The notes beneath the pieces were generated by a model. The model was not told the DNA's origin. It made no database searches and saw nothing but the letters and a program-made list of their open reading frames with translations. Below, piece after piece: positions 22,037 to 33,300 of a DNA stretch of 64,000 nucleotides (position 1 is the first letter of the stretch; every line of letters begins with the position of its first letter). The position numbers and the translations under genes are program-made. Source of the stretch: Mycogone perniciosa (lineage: Eukaryota > Ascomycota > Sordariomycetes > Hypocreales > Hypocreaceae); the NCBI GenBank assembly GCA_025331125.1, contig JAOALB010000151.1, positions 62,001-126,000 of the forward strand. Direction: 5' to 3'.

Positions 22037-24272
22037 TTACAGTTCGTCGTGGAAGTCACCCTCCTCCTCTGTCGCACCACTGCCACCAGCACCCTGGTAC
22101 ACCTTGGAGGTGATGGGGTAGGCGACGTTGGACAGCTTCTCCTTCTGCTCCTCCAAGTCCTCAGTGGTGGCTTCAGCGCCGTTCTGCTCGAGCCACTCAG
22201 TTGCCTCCTTGACAGCGTCGAGGATCTAGTAAAATGTTAGTCATCAGGGAACTTTTTGATCAAGCGGAAATCAGCTGAACTTACAGTCTCCTTGTCCTCC
22301 TCGTCAATCTTGCCACCAAGACCCTCGGCGTCGTTGACCTGGTTCTTCAGGTTGAAAGCGTAGTTCTCAAGACCGTTTCGGGCCTCAATACGCTCACGGG
22401 TGGCCTTGTCCTCCTCGGCGTACTTCTCAGCCTCGGCAACCATGCGGTCAATCTCCTCCTGGGTGAGACGGCCCTTGTCGTTGGTGATGGTGATGGACTC
22501 CTGCTTGCCAGTGCCCTTGTCGTGCGCAGACACCTTGAGAATACCGTTGGCATCCAGCTCGAAGGAAACCTCGATCTGGGGAACACCACGGGGGGCGGGG
22601 GGGATGCCAGTGAGCTCGAACTTTCCGAGAAGGTTGTTGTCCTTGGTCAGAGAACGCTCACCCTCGTAGACCTGGATCAAGACGACGGGCTGGTTATCAG
22701 CGGCCGTCGAGAAGATCTGGCTCTTGCGAGTGGGGATAGGAGTGTTGCGGGGGATCAGCTTGGTCATGACTCCGCCAGTAGTCTCAATACCAAGGGTAAG
22801 AGGGTTGACGTCCATCAGGACGATGTCCTCAGTACCATCCTCGCCAGCAAGAACACCAGCCTGGACAGCGGCACCGAAAGCAACAGCCTCATCGGGGTTA
22901 ATACCCTTGGAAGCCTTCTTGCCTCCGAAGTACTCCTCGATCAGGGCCTGAACCTTGGGGATACGGGTAGAACCACCAACCAGAACGATGTCATCAACCT
23001 CGCTCTTCTTGACGTTGGCATCCTTGAGAACCTGCTCGACAGGCTTGAGGGTCTTCTTGAAGAGATCAATGTTGAGCTCCTCAAACTTGGCTCGGGTGAA
23101 GGTCTCGGAGAAGTCCTTGCCCTCGAAGAAAGCCTCGATCTCGATACGGGTGCTCATCTGCGAAGAGAGAGTTCGCTTGGCCTTTTCAGCCTCGCGCTTC
23201 AACTTGCCCATAGCCTTGAGGTCCTTGGTGACGTCAACGCCGTTCTTCTTGTTGTAGGACTTGGCGAAGTAGTTGATGATGCGCTGGTCGAAATCCTCAC
23301 CACCAAGATGGGTGTCACCGGCGGTGGCCAGGACCTCAAAGACACCGTTTTCAATGGAGAGCAGGGACACATCGAAGGTACCACCACCAAGATCGTAGAC
23401 GATGATCTGGCGCTCACCAGAGGTCTTGTCCAGACCATAGGCGATAGCGGCGGCAGTGGGCTCGTTGACAATTCGAAGGACGTTGAGGCCGGCGATAATA
23501 CCGGCATCCTTGGTGGCCTGTCGCTGGTTGTCCTGCGGGTTGTTAGCAAGATGTGTGTTTGCCGGGTGGTCAGGCACCACTTACGTTGAAGTACGCCGGA
23601 ACGGTAACGACGGCGTGGGTAACCTTCTTGCCCAAGTAGGACTCGGCCACCTCCTTCATCTTGGTAAGGATCATGGCGGAAACCTCCTCAGGGGTGAACT
23701 GCTTCTTCTCGCCGTTCACCTGGACCTGAACGATAGGCTTGCCATCCTTGTTGATGACCTTGTAGGGGAAGTGCTTGATGTCGTTCTGGATATCCTTCTC
23801 AACGAACTTGCGACCAATCAGACGCCTGCGACATGTTAGCAACGAGATTCCAAAGCCCCCAAGAGGTATGAGAGCAGAACTGACTTGACATCGTAGATGG
23901 TGTTGGTGGGGTTGGCGGCGGCCTGGTTCTTGGCTGAGTCGCCAACCAGACGCTCCTCATCGGTGAAAGCCACGTAGGAGGGAGTAATTCGGTTGCCCTG
24001 ATCGTTGACGAGAATCTCAACCTTGCCCTTCTGCATCACACCGACGCAGCTGTAAGTGGTACCCAAGTCCTAGAGCGCAAACAGGTTAGCGACCGCAGTC
24101 GAACAGGCGACATGTCTGTATGTCCACTTACAATGCCGATAACAGTTCCATAGTCGGTATCCTCAACGGAATCCGCCTTGGCGGTCTGAACGAAAGCCAG
24201 GGGAGCGAAGAGGAGTGTGATCCAACAGAGCAGACCCAGCCCGAGGGCCAGCGAGCTCCGTGAACGAGCCAT
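22037..24272 (-). CDS. kar2: ER Hsp70 chaperone BiP/Kar2
   Basis: The ER-lumenal Hsp70 that binds unfolded proteins, assists translocation and takes part in the unfolded protein response. Exons: 24272-24132, 24069-23885, 23825-23585, 23532-22285, 22225-22037, giving about 667 residues, the usual BiP length. A signal peptide (about residues 1-33) precedes the ATPase domain: DLGTTYSCVGV (near 48), VYDLGGGTFDVSLLS and VLVGGSTRIPKVQ. The substrate-binding domain follows, and the protein ends in the ER-retrieval signal HDEL. All introns have GT donors and AG acceptors in phase. High preference for C-ending codons fits high expression. Identity is certain. Confidence 0.98.
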
Positions 24273-25206
24273 TGTGGGAAGATGTGTAGTGGGTGTGCTC
24301 CGGTCCAAGGCGCCGTGCGAAGTATACGTAAAGAAGAGAGAATCGCAACAATCCAACGCAGCGAGGTCGAATAACTGTCCTCAAGCCGGTTATGTTCACC
24401 AAGGGAAGGGGAATGGGTATCTTTTCTTGCTGTTGGTGAGAAAAAAAAGGCGGGTTGGAGAAGAGGCGACGATGGCAGCGCTTATGAATGCCGCCGCAGA
24501 GTGGAAGTCAAAAAGGCCAGATTTCAGGTAAGTTGGCAAGATACGGGTCCTTGCGTGCGCCAAACAGGGGTCCCAGAGGATCGACCCCACGTGACAGGGG
24601 AGGTGGGGGAGGGTTCGCACTGTATAGGCATATCTCGGCCTAGATACAAGAGAACAGTGCAGGCGGCGATCACGCACCGGGCGGATCTTCGGTGGGATGC
24701 CGGCTTTCACCACAACTTCCATAAACGCCAATGCTCAGGGCGCGGCGTTTGAGCTTCCCCATTTCGCCCCTCCAAAGAGGACACGATTGCCCTCGTTACC
24801 TTCGGTGCCCTTCCATAGGAAGATGGAGATGACTCAGAGCTAAATTAATCATTGTGCTGACTGCGTACTTCGTATGGAAGGACGCTAAGGCGTCATGTAA
24901 AGTTGCCACGTTGTAGATACTAATACTACTCCGTACCAATGCTGAAGATACATAGTCTCCAGAGGCATTCGCAGCTTAGTTCTAAATTGCGGCACATTTC
25001 TCCAACTGATAACTCAACTCAGCTGCCTAATCAATATAGGTATGCTACTATGACAATGCCATGTCTAAGCTTCACGGGAAGAAACATCAAGACGGCTTTG
25101 TGCCAACGTGTTCATTTCAGCCTCAATTCATTGCTTCAAACCAACCATAACACCCATGCCTATACAATATGTAGATAGTACTAGCACTACTCCGTACTCC
25201 GTACGC
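24273..25206. promoter_or_regulatory. BiP promoter and HBS1 3' region
   Basis: About 930 bp upstream of BiP. A CACGTG core within CCCCACGTGACAGG lies at 24588-24593, some 316 bp before the BiP start codon; it resembles an E-box or bZIP site and might serve stress induction, but I cannot match it to a proven UPR element. TACTCCGTA motifs lie at 24927-24935 and, overlapping as a tandem pair, at 25188-25203, just past the HBS1 stop. Confidence 0.4.
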
Positions 25207-27777
25207 TCACTCTAACAGTCCGGCGGCTATAGTTTCACCCCCACTTCGAATCACTACCCGCTGGCCGGGCTCCAATGGCACCTTCGACTCCAACTTGATC
25301 AAAATACGAGCCACTCCTCCAGGTTGAACCACCTTGGGCTTCTTTTTGACTACTTCACCAGTAGACTTGTCCAGCGTCGCTGCTATAGACTGGATCTGGC
25401 CCGCAGCATGAAGTCTACCACGGTGAAGATCCACTGGCATCGGCATCAAGTGATCGAAGGCCATGGCCTTCATCGCAAACGTGTCGCCAATGTTGATAGG
25501 ATCCGTTGTGTGGCAAATTATGTCGCCAATCCGGATATGAATAGGATCAATATTCGTTAAAGCCAGGCTGACATTTTGGCCCGCCACAGCCCACTCTTGT
25601 GCTGCCGTGTCCACCATGATGGATTTGATGTAAGCTGTCTCCCCACTAGGTTGCACCAACAGAGCATCTCCGATTTGGATCGTTCCGGAATCAATGCGAC
25701 CAGCGAGCGTTGTTGTTCCCTGTTGTGAGCGGAACACCTCCGATATGGCCATCCGGAAAGGCTTCTTCAATGCCCGGGTCGACGATGGCGCTGACGTCTC
25801 CAATCCTTCTATCAAAGTCGGCCCCGTGTACCATGATGCAGCTTCGTCTTCCGCTCTTCGGACAATATTGTCTCCGTTCAAACCCGATATTGGAATGAAC
25901 ATGGCCGCTTTTTCTTGGAAGCCAAGGCCCGTCAAGAAGCCGGAAACCTCCTCTGAAATCTCTTTAAATCGGTCTTGGGACCATCCCACCATGTCAAGCT
26001 TGTTAACAGCAACCACTAGCCGCTGAACTCCTAGACTTCGGAGCAGCAAGACGTGCTCCCGGGTTTGTCCTTTCAACCCCCTCTCGTATGCACCGGTGTT
26101 GGCGTCGATGACAAGGATGGCAAAGTCGGCCTGACTAGCACCTGCAATCATATTGGGAACAAAGTCCCGATGTCCTGGGGCGTCAAGAATAGTGAATTTC
26201 GTCATCTCCGTTTCAAAATGATTGGTAGCGATATCAATTGTCACTCCTCGGTCTCGTTCTTCACTTCTCTGGTCCATGACCCAGGCCAAAGCGAAGGACT
26301 GCTTTCCAGACTTTTCAGCCTGTCTCCGGTACTTATCGACTGTACGCTCTTCTACAAGTTTAAGCTCCAGTAGAAGGCGACCCATTAATGTGCTTTTTCC
26401 AGCATCAACATGTCCTAGTTTGATCAGCATTGCTATTGTTGCAACAAAAAATGGCTATTTCCAGAAACATACCTACAACCACAAAGCTTGTGGACCTCTT
26501 GCTAGTGCTCTGCTCAAACTCTTTGATAACATCAAGGCCTTTACTCTTAGGAAGAGGGGCTTCGTTGATCTTGAGATTTGAGATAGCACTTGCGACTCCC
26601 GTTTCTTTGGAGGCATCATCGTTCTTTTGGGTCTTCTTGGCGGTTTTTGGCGTAGTTGGGACTTTCTTCCCCGCTGGATCAAAAATTAGAATTAGCCCAT
26701 TATTTTGCCCCTTGCAAAATTCGAACCTTTCGCCTGAGCTGCGAACACAATATCGTCTGGACTAGGCTCTGAAAATGCTGTGGCGAAGAAAGAAGATGAC
26801 TGTGTATAGGGCATTGCAAAAACATCCTGTCGGTGTGATTTCCCCGCCTCTGGAGCAGACTCGAAAAGCGTGCGAGCGAATGCAGAAGGGGAATGTTGCG
26901 CGCTCATGACCATGTCCCCTTTCTCTTCAACGTTGGGTGTCGGATTTTCAAGGTTGTCAGCAGTAAATGTAGCATTTAGCTCCAGATTGGTATTCTGGAT
27001 ATTTTGCTTCTGTCCCTGGTGAGATGATAGTGGTGATATGGTCGAGGTAGTTGAATGTGACGCTGGTTCATTTCGCATCCTCTGGCTCTTCAACTTCGAG
27101 GCAAGTCCCACATTTTCTTTGCAACGCTCGTCCGACAGAGACAGCTCATTCACACCCTTTTCTGTCTGTGAGAGCTTCTGTTGCTCCTTTTTCTCCTCGT
27201 TCTTCTTCTTCCTTGCAGCTGCCAGGGCCTGAAGTTTGGACATTTTGGGGGCGCCGTCGCCACCTCCCAGAAGACCACCAGGCCGGTGCGGTGGTTCGAG
27301 AAAAATGGTTTCACGATCCTTGGGTATGTTCAACCATGGCATATCTGCAAAATACAGCCAAGGGGATATCCAAGGCTTCTCCAAGATGGGGAAGAGACTG
27401 TCGCAACGTCTGCCACGCTCAGGGGGCTCATGGTCTGCTCCGGCGACTCCTGAAAAAATGCCTTGCGTACCAGAAAAAGAGATCGCTCCAAGCTTACCTT
27501 CTGGTGCCTTCTTTGGCGCGGGTTTCGGCGCTGGCGCAATGAAGGTCTTGGTCAGGTAGGTAACAGATTTGTCGACGTCGTAGTAGTAATGCCATAGGGC
27601 ATCTTGTATTTGCTTCAAGGTGATTTTGTTGGCCTCTTTCCCGAGCGCCTTTCGCACTTCGGCCGTCCCATTTTCCATGGCGATTTTGTCCTCGGCACTC
27701 AGGTCGTCTTCCTCTTCCTCCTCGATGCCATCTGAGTCATACAGGTCGTCGTCATCGTAAGCAGGTGGTGGAGCCAT
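25207..27777 (-). CDS. HBS1: HBS1-like translational GTPase
   Basis: Hbs1 is an eRF3/EF1A-type GTPase that works with Dom34/Pelota to split stalled ribosomes in no-go and non-stop decay. Exons: 27777-27498, 27344-26727, 26673-26473 and 26414-25207, giving about 768 residues. The N-terminus is acidic, then has the small HBS1_N helical domain (about residues 35-80) and a long lysine- and serine-rich linker. The GTPase core has GHVDAGKS (G1), DAPGHRDF (G3) and NKLD (G4), then two beta-barrel domains ending IRSGGETIAAGLLE. The first intron (27345-27497) is 153 bp and stop-free, so a read-through form 51 residues longer stays in frame; I prefer splicing because the intron has good signals and the extra peptide looks unlike the family. 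The gene is divergent from CCT5. Confidence 0.93.
27345..27497 (-). other. Stop-free 153-bp probable intron in HBS1
   Basis: On the minus strand it begins GTAAGC after codon GAA plus G, and ends TTTTGCAG, giving GAT-ATG-CCA at the junction. The length is a multiple of three with no stop, so retention would add 51 residues. Confidence 0.6.
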
Positions 27778-28453
27778 TGCGACGGGAAATAATTCACGTT
27801 GAACAAGTGGTATTAGTCGGAGTTGGTATCGGAAAGTCGGCGCGATGCGTGAGGACCCAAATGTTGGGCGGGACGATGCACGGGTTCCCTGTGTCCTTTC
27901 TTCGTTCGTGTCCAAGAATGGGCGTAGAGAAGCTTTATAGGAGATTTGTGAGAGGACAGGTTGCGTGGATCGTAATAGCGTTTCCTCTCGAGTTTCAACC
28001 TTCAATAAGGTTATGAAATTCCACTGTAAAAAAGCACCAGAAAAGCAACGATAGACTTGGAACTGCAAAGGGAGGAAAAGTCCGATAAAAATCACGAGCG
28101 TCCTGCAAGGCTACAACGGGCTGATTCTAGGCTGATGAGGGGCAACCTTGAGCTTGATTAAGTCATGGAGGGGCAAAGGAGCTTTGGTACACGGCGGGTT
28201 TGGCGGGGTGTTAGATAGGTGTTAGGCACTCATCGGGTGGCGGACTTTACTTTTCCCGTGTCCCGCACCATTGGTTGGTGGGTGGTAGTGGTGGCGGAAG
28301 GCAACCCCCCAATACTCGAAAAATTCGGGCACGATTGTTTGAAGCTTGAAGCTATACTCTGTCGCCAAATAGCAGGGGTTGTTCTGTTTGTCTCCCGATA
28401 ATTCACTCCTGTCTCTCCAGTACAACTTCCACGGCAGACGGGCCCCAGCCAAA
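27778..28453. promoter_or_regulatory. Divergent promoter region, HBS1 and CCT5
   Basis: About 680 bp between divergent start codons of two protein-homeostasis genes. A CCAAT-box-like ATTGG lies in ACCATTGGTTGG near 28268. The open frame continuing upstream of the HBS1 ATG is not supported as coding. Confidence 0.45.
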
Positions 28454-30327
28454 ATGGCGTTGAGTAAGTCGGGTACACCGCAAAGAGGCCAGGGTAGTCC
28501 AAGCTAACACTCGCCAGATCTAGATGTTTCGAACGGTAAAGACCCAGAGGCCCGAGAATAACGATTCACAGCTGATGTCGAGTCCAAACAGCGACGATGA
28601 TAAAGGATGAGCAGGGTCGTCCCTTCATCGTTGTCAGAGAGTGAGTTTGAGTTTCCCAGCATCCCAGGTGCCAACCAGTATCTGACAGCGGTCTAGTCAG
28701 GGGAAGAAGAAGCGCCAGTTTGGCAACGAAGCCGTCAAGTCGCACATCCTAGCAGCTCGAACAGTCGCCAACCTTGTCAAGACGTCCCTCGGTCCCCGCG
28801 GTCTCGACAAAATCCTGATTTCCTCTGATGGCGATATCACTGTCACGAACGATGGAGCCACCATCCTACAGCAGATGGAAATCAGCCATCATGTTGCGAA
28901 GCTGCTCGTCGAGCTTTCAAAATCACAAGATGAGGAGATTGGTGACGGTACCACTGGTGTTGTTGTCCTCGCTGGAGCTCTGCTCGAGCAGGCTGCCGAC
29001 CTCATCGACAAGGGCATCCACCCTATTCGTATTGCCGACGGCTACGATCAGGCCTGTGACATTGCCGTTGCGGAGCTGGATAAGATCTCAGATACCATCG
29101 AGTTCACAAAGGAGGAGAATTCTAATCTGCTCAAGGTTGCACGGACAAGCTTGGGAAGCAAGATTGTCTCGAAAGCCCATGACCAGTTTGCCAAAATTGC
29201 CGTCGACGCTGTTCTGTCAGTGGCTGACCTCGAGCGAAAGGACGTTGATTTCGAGCTGATCAAGGTGGATGGAAAGGTTGGAGGCTCTCTAGAGGATACA
29301 TTACTCGTCAAGGGTGTCATCATCGACAAGGACTTCTCCCACCCCCAGATGCCCTCGGAGGTCCGAGACGCGAAGATCGCCATCTTGACCTGCGCTTTCG
29401 AACCCCCCAAGCCCAAGACTAAGCACCATCTCGACATTACAAGCGTTGAGGAGTTCAAGAAACTGCAAAACTATGAGAAGGAGAAGTTTGTGGAGATGAT
29501 CCAACAGATCAAGGACACCGGTGCCAACTTGGCCATTTGCCAGTGGGGATTCGACGATGAGGCGAACCACTTGCTGTTGCAGAACAAGCTCCCAGCTGTT
29601 CGGTGGGTTGGTGGACCCGAGATCGAGCTGGTTGCCATTGCTACCAACGGCAGAATAGTGCCTCGATTCGAGGACTTGAAGCCAGAGAAGCTCGGCACCG
29701 CTGGCGTCGTGAGAGAAATGTCGTTTGGCACAACCAGGGAGAAGATGCTTGTGATTGAGGAGTGTGCGAACACCAGAGCCGTAACGGTTTTCGTCCGAGG
29801 AAGCAACAAGATGGTATGACATAACCCCAATGTGTTTAATCTGAACAGTAGCTAACAAAGGCCAGATTATCGATGAGGCTAAGCGATCCTTGCACGATGC
29901 CCTATGCGTCGTACGAAACTTGGTGCGGGACAACCGAGTCGTGTACGGAGGCGGTGCTGCAGAGATTGCCTGCTCACTCGCAGTGGAAGATGCTGCGGGC
30001 AAGACCCCTGGTCTTGAGCAGTACGCCATGCGTGCCTTTGCCGAGGCTCTGGATGCCATTCCCATGGCCCTGGCCGAAAACAGCGGCCTTAACTCCATCT
30101 CAACCTTGGCGGAGGTGAAGAGTCAGCAAGTGAAGGCCGGACCCAGCGACCGAGGAAGGCTTGGTGTTGACTGCATGGGACGAGGCGACAACGACATGAA
30201 GAGCGCGTTTGTGATTGACCCCTTGATTAGCAAGAAGCAACAGCTGCAGTTGGCAACGCAATTATGTCGGATGGTTCTCAAGGTTAACAACGTCATTGTG
30301 TCTGGCTCTGATGACAATGACTTTTAA
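28454..30327 (+). CDS. CCT5: Chaperonin TRiC/CCT subunit epsilon (CCT5)
   Basis: One of eight subunits of the cytosolic chaperonin that folds actin, tubulin and many WD proteins. Exons: 28454-28463 (10 nt), 28518-28535 (18 nt), 28592-28640 (49 nt), 28697-29813 and 29866-30327, giving 551 residues, the usual length. The three tiny exons build the N-terminus MALNLDVSNATMIKDEQGR, followed by FIVVRDQGKKKRQFGNEAVK, the epsilon-type start. Group II chaperonin motifs follow: GPRGLDKIL, NDGATILQQM, and the nucleotide-binding GDGTTGVVVLAGALLE. The C-terminus has GGGAAEIACS and ends SGSDDNDF. The N-terminus is missed if only long frames are read. Confidence 0.96.
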
Positions 30328-33300
30328 GGGTTTGGGTCTAATGATAGACGGGGATATACCAAAAGCATGTGTGGTCAAATAGAAAACCATTTTTGCTCGT
30401 AATTGTGGTTTGGTCATGGGCATTGGATGTCTCACTGAATGTCCAATTCCTTCATCAGAGTTTGTGACATGTCTATCCTTCTCGCCGTCCCTGGCTCTTC
30501 TTAAGAACAAGGTTACGGAGTCCCGATATCAACAAAGGCTCCAGGTCCTATTCGTGAATACGGGCCGTCAACGTTATGGTGAAGAGAAGGGCCCTGTCTT
30601 CCACCTTCTTCACCGGCCCAATGATGTGATGAGTTTGCCATCGGCCACCATGATAGTGACGTTGCACAAGGCTGAGGTAGCATCAGGCAATATCTTTCTC
30701 GCAAAAAAAGAGAGGGAAAAGGAGAATTCACCTTAACACGGCTTCCTACAGATGAATATTGGATTATCAACAGAGAGGTGGTCAGACTACTCATGTACCT
30801 AGTAATCTACACGATAGATCTTCCAAATGCTGTAGTTGCGAGGATCTTCGCGGCCTCAAGCATCATTGCATCTGTTAACTGGTAACTAGGAATTATCTCT
30901 TACAGTAGCAGTGTCATTTTTAATGCTGCCTCTCCGAGGGACTCTCAATGACATTAAGAGGCGGGACGGAAGATGAGGTTAACAAACGATCCAGATCCAC
31001 CCTCTATAAATCATCCGATATTACATCAAAGGAATATATTAAACTCTACGAAGTAAAGAAGGTTGTCTATTTTCAGCGGGTAGCAACCAAAGTGCATTGG
31101 CTATCCCACATTGTAGATAGTTCATTGATTATGGCTCAGTTCCAGTGAGGCAGTAGAGTAGTAAATGCCTGGCTTCATCTATCCGATTACGAAGTATATA
31201 ACATTGACTTATGAGCAATCAGGCAACTACTGCGCCTGATAAAAAGTAGACCCTGTCTTATATGAAGTACACCTCCTCCCATAAGTAGGGCACATCACAT
31301 CGGATTGCTTCGTACACGTGATAGATTTACATGGACACATCCACCAAAACACCAACGAACGTAACGAAAAATGAGCATTGGCATCAATCACCTTTCAGGG
31401 CACAAGACTCGTTGGTCATTGAAAATTACAAACGGAGCTAACCAAACGGATGGAGGTATAAAATATTGGTTGCCTCTACGAAGTACGAAGTAGAGACTGC
31501 ATATTGGTGGCGTCACGAGCAAACAACGACCGTACAGTGCCATTGCACAAGGCAGCTTTATTTTATTTCTTCATTTTGTTAAATATAATAAATATAATAA
31601 AATAATAATGATAATAATAAATAAATAAAAATGCAAAAGCTTATCTTTCCCGCATACCAAGGATCCTAGGGGGTTTCTCGATGAATTCATGCGAGTTACG
31701 CCACAACCAACGACTTCGACTTCATGCATGTGGATATTGACCACCAAAACCTGTAATGAACAGTTCGCATCATGCACCCCAAAGTTAGACGGGGGCCTCT
31801 CTACAGAACGCCATTTTTCCTTTGATCATCCCAACTGGGGAGGATCGTGGGGTCTGTGGAACGATTAATTGAAGATCTCCCGGAGTTCCATCATCCATCT
31901 AACCGAACATAGAAACGGCCGGATTGTTGAAGACTCGACATGAAACACCAGCTCTGAGTTATACTGCGGTAGAGAGCGTACGATTCAAGCCACGGCACAC
32001 GCAAAGGATGTTTTGTACGAAGTACGAAGTATTTGCCCCAAAATTTCCTTGGGCTCAACTTTGGGGATGCTGGGAGTGAATGGCGCGGTAACTCCCCCAT
32101 CGTGGCAGTTCTAGAAAGGGACACCACGCGATTTCCATGCGTATTTGAGCGCCAATCACGATGCCTTCTGGGCTACCCCAGTTTCAGGTACTGACGTTTC
32201 CGGCCTCATGCAGCTCAGCGGGTGATATCAAACTTCGTAAACGTGGATAGGCTCAGCAAAAGAGGCTGGCTATGAAACCGGCAACGACTTCCCCAGATTG
32301 CGGGCGGATGGGTCATTTGGTGCCGGTTTTTGCGAGACCTGGGGTCCCAAACTTTAAAACAGCAAATATCCATTACATGCGAAGGAGGGTGGTGGTTTGG
32401 TTTGTTGACTTGGTTTGGGTGTATCAAGCTTTCCAAGCCAACCCTGCTCATCAGCTGCGGCTGATGCAGAACCAACCGCCCACGTGGGGAGTGCATGCTG
32501 CCGTGTACAGACACACACTCACCCTGTTTCTTTTTTCTTTCTCACTTTTAGATCGGGTTTTCACAAGCCAAGAGCAGTCACCATCTATCTGGGCAGCGGG
32601 CTTGCACCTGTGGCTCGAAGGCTCAACAGTTTTTCCACCTCGACAGGGTCTGCCTGGCCGGCACGTGAATCACAACAGCCGGACAGGCATCCGTGGCGAT
32701 GAAACCCAGGGGGGGACAGAGATGCGCACGAATGAGGTGTGCCCATTCTCCAGGCTCCCGGGTGATGGAACAGTTCCTCCTGCGTTTTATTCATGTATAA
32801 GGCTGAAATCGGCTGAGGCTAAACAGAACCGTACACACATACAGATGATCCAAATCGTGGGTGTTCTGCAAGCTTTTTGCGACTTGCGCAAAACCAAGGT
32901 GTATGTATGTATGTACTTCGTAATACTGAGGAGTTGCTTCAGTGTAAGTGGTCGCTTGGGGGCGTGACTGAGCCTCGAGCCTCGAGCCTTCGTATATACA
33001 TACACATTTTCGACCCGTGCGACATCACGATTTGTAAGTGGCTCACCACGCAGCAGCATCATATATCTACCGAATAGAAAAGCAGAGAAATAAAGGCATG
33101 GCTCGCCCATAATAACTCACCAGCGATGTGTGTGGCACGTCGGTAAAGCCGCCCAGTCGGAAGATGAGGAGGATTACCTGCTGATAAGCTTGATGGTGTG
33201 CAATTTCTATTTATTCGTGCGCTTTGCAACATCGTTTTCGTGGCTCGGGCAAATAGGAGGAGGAGCCGTGGACACGCGGATGCGGGCGAATACCAGTGTG

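Noticed and set aside
22522..23589. 355-codon open frame on the plus strand opposite BiP
   Set aside because: It lies antisense to the conserved Hsp70 exon. Long antisense frames are a known by-product of Hsp70 codon bias, and the translation has no domain.
32272..32967. 231-codon open frame in the 30-36 kb gap
   Set aside because: Composition is not protein-like, there is no domain or signal peptide, and overlapping frames of similar length exist on other frames.
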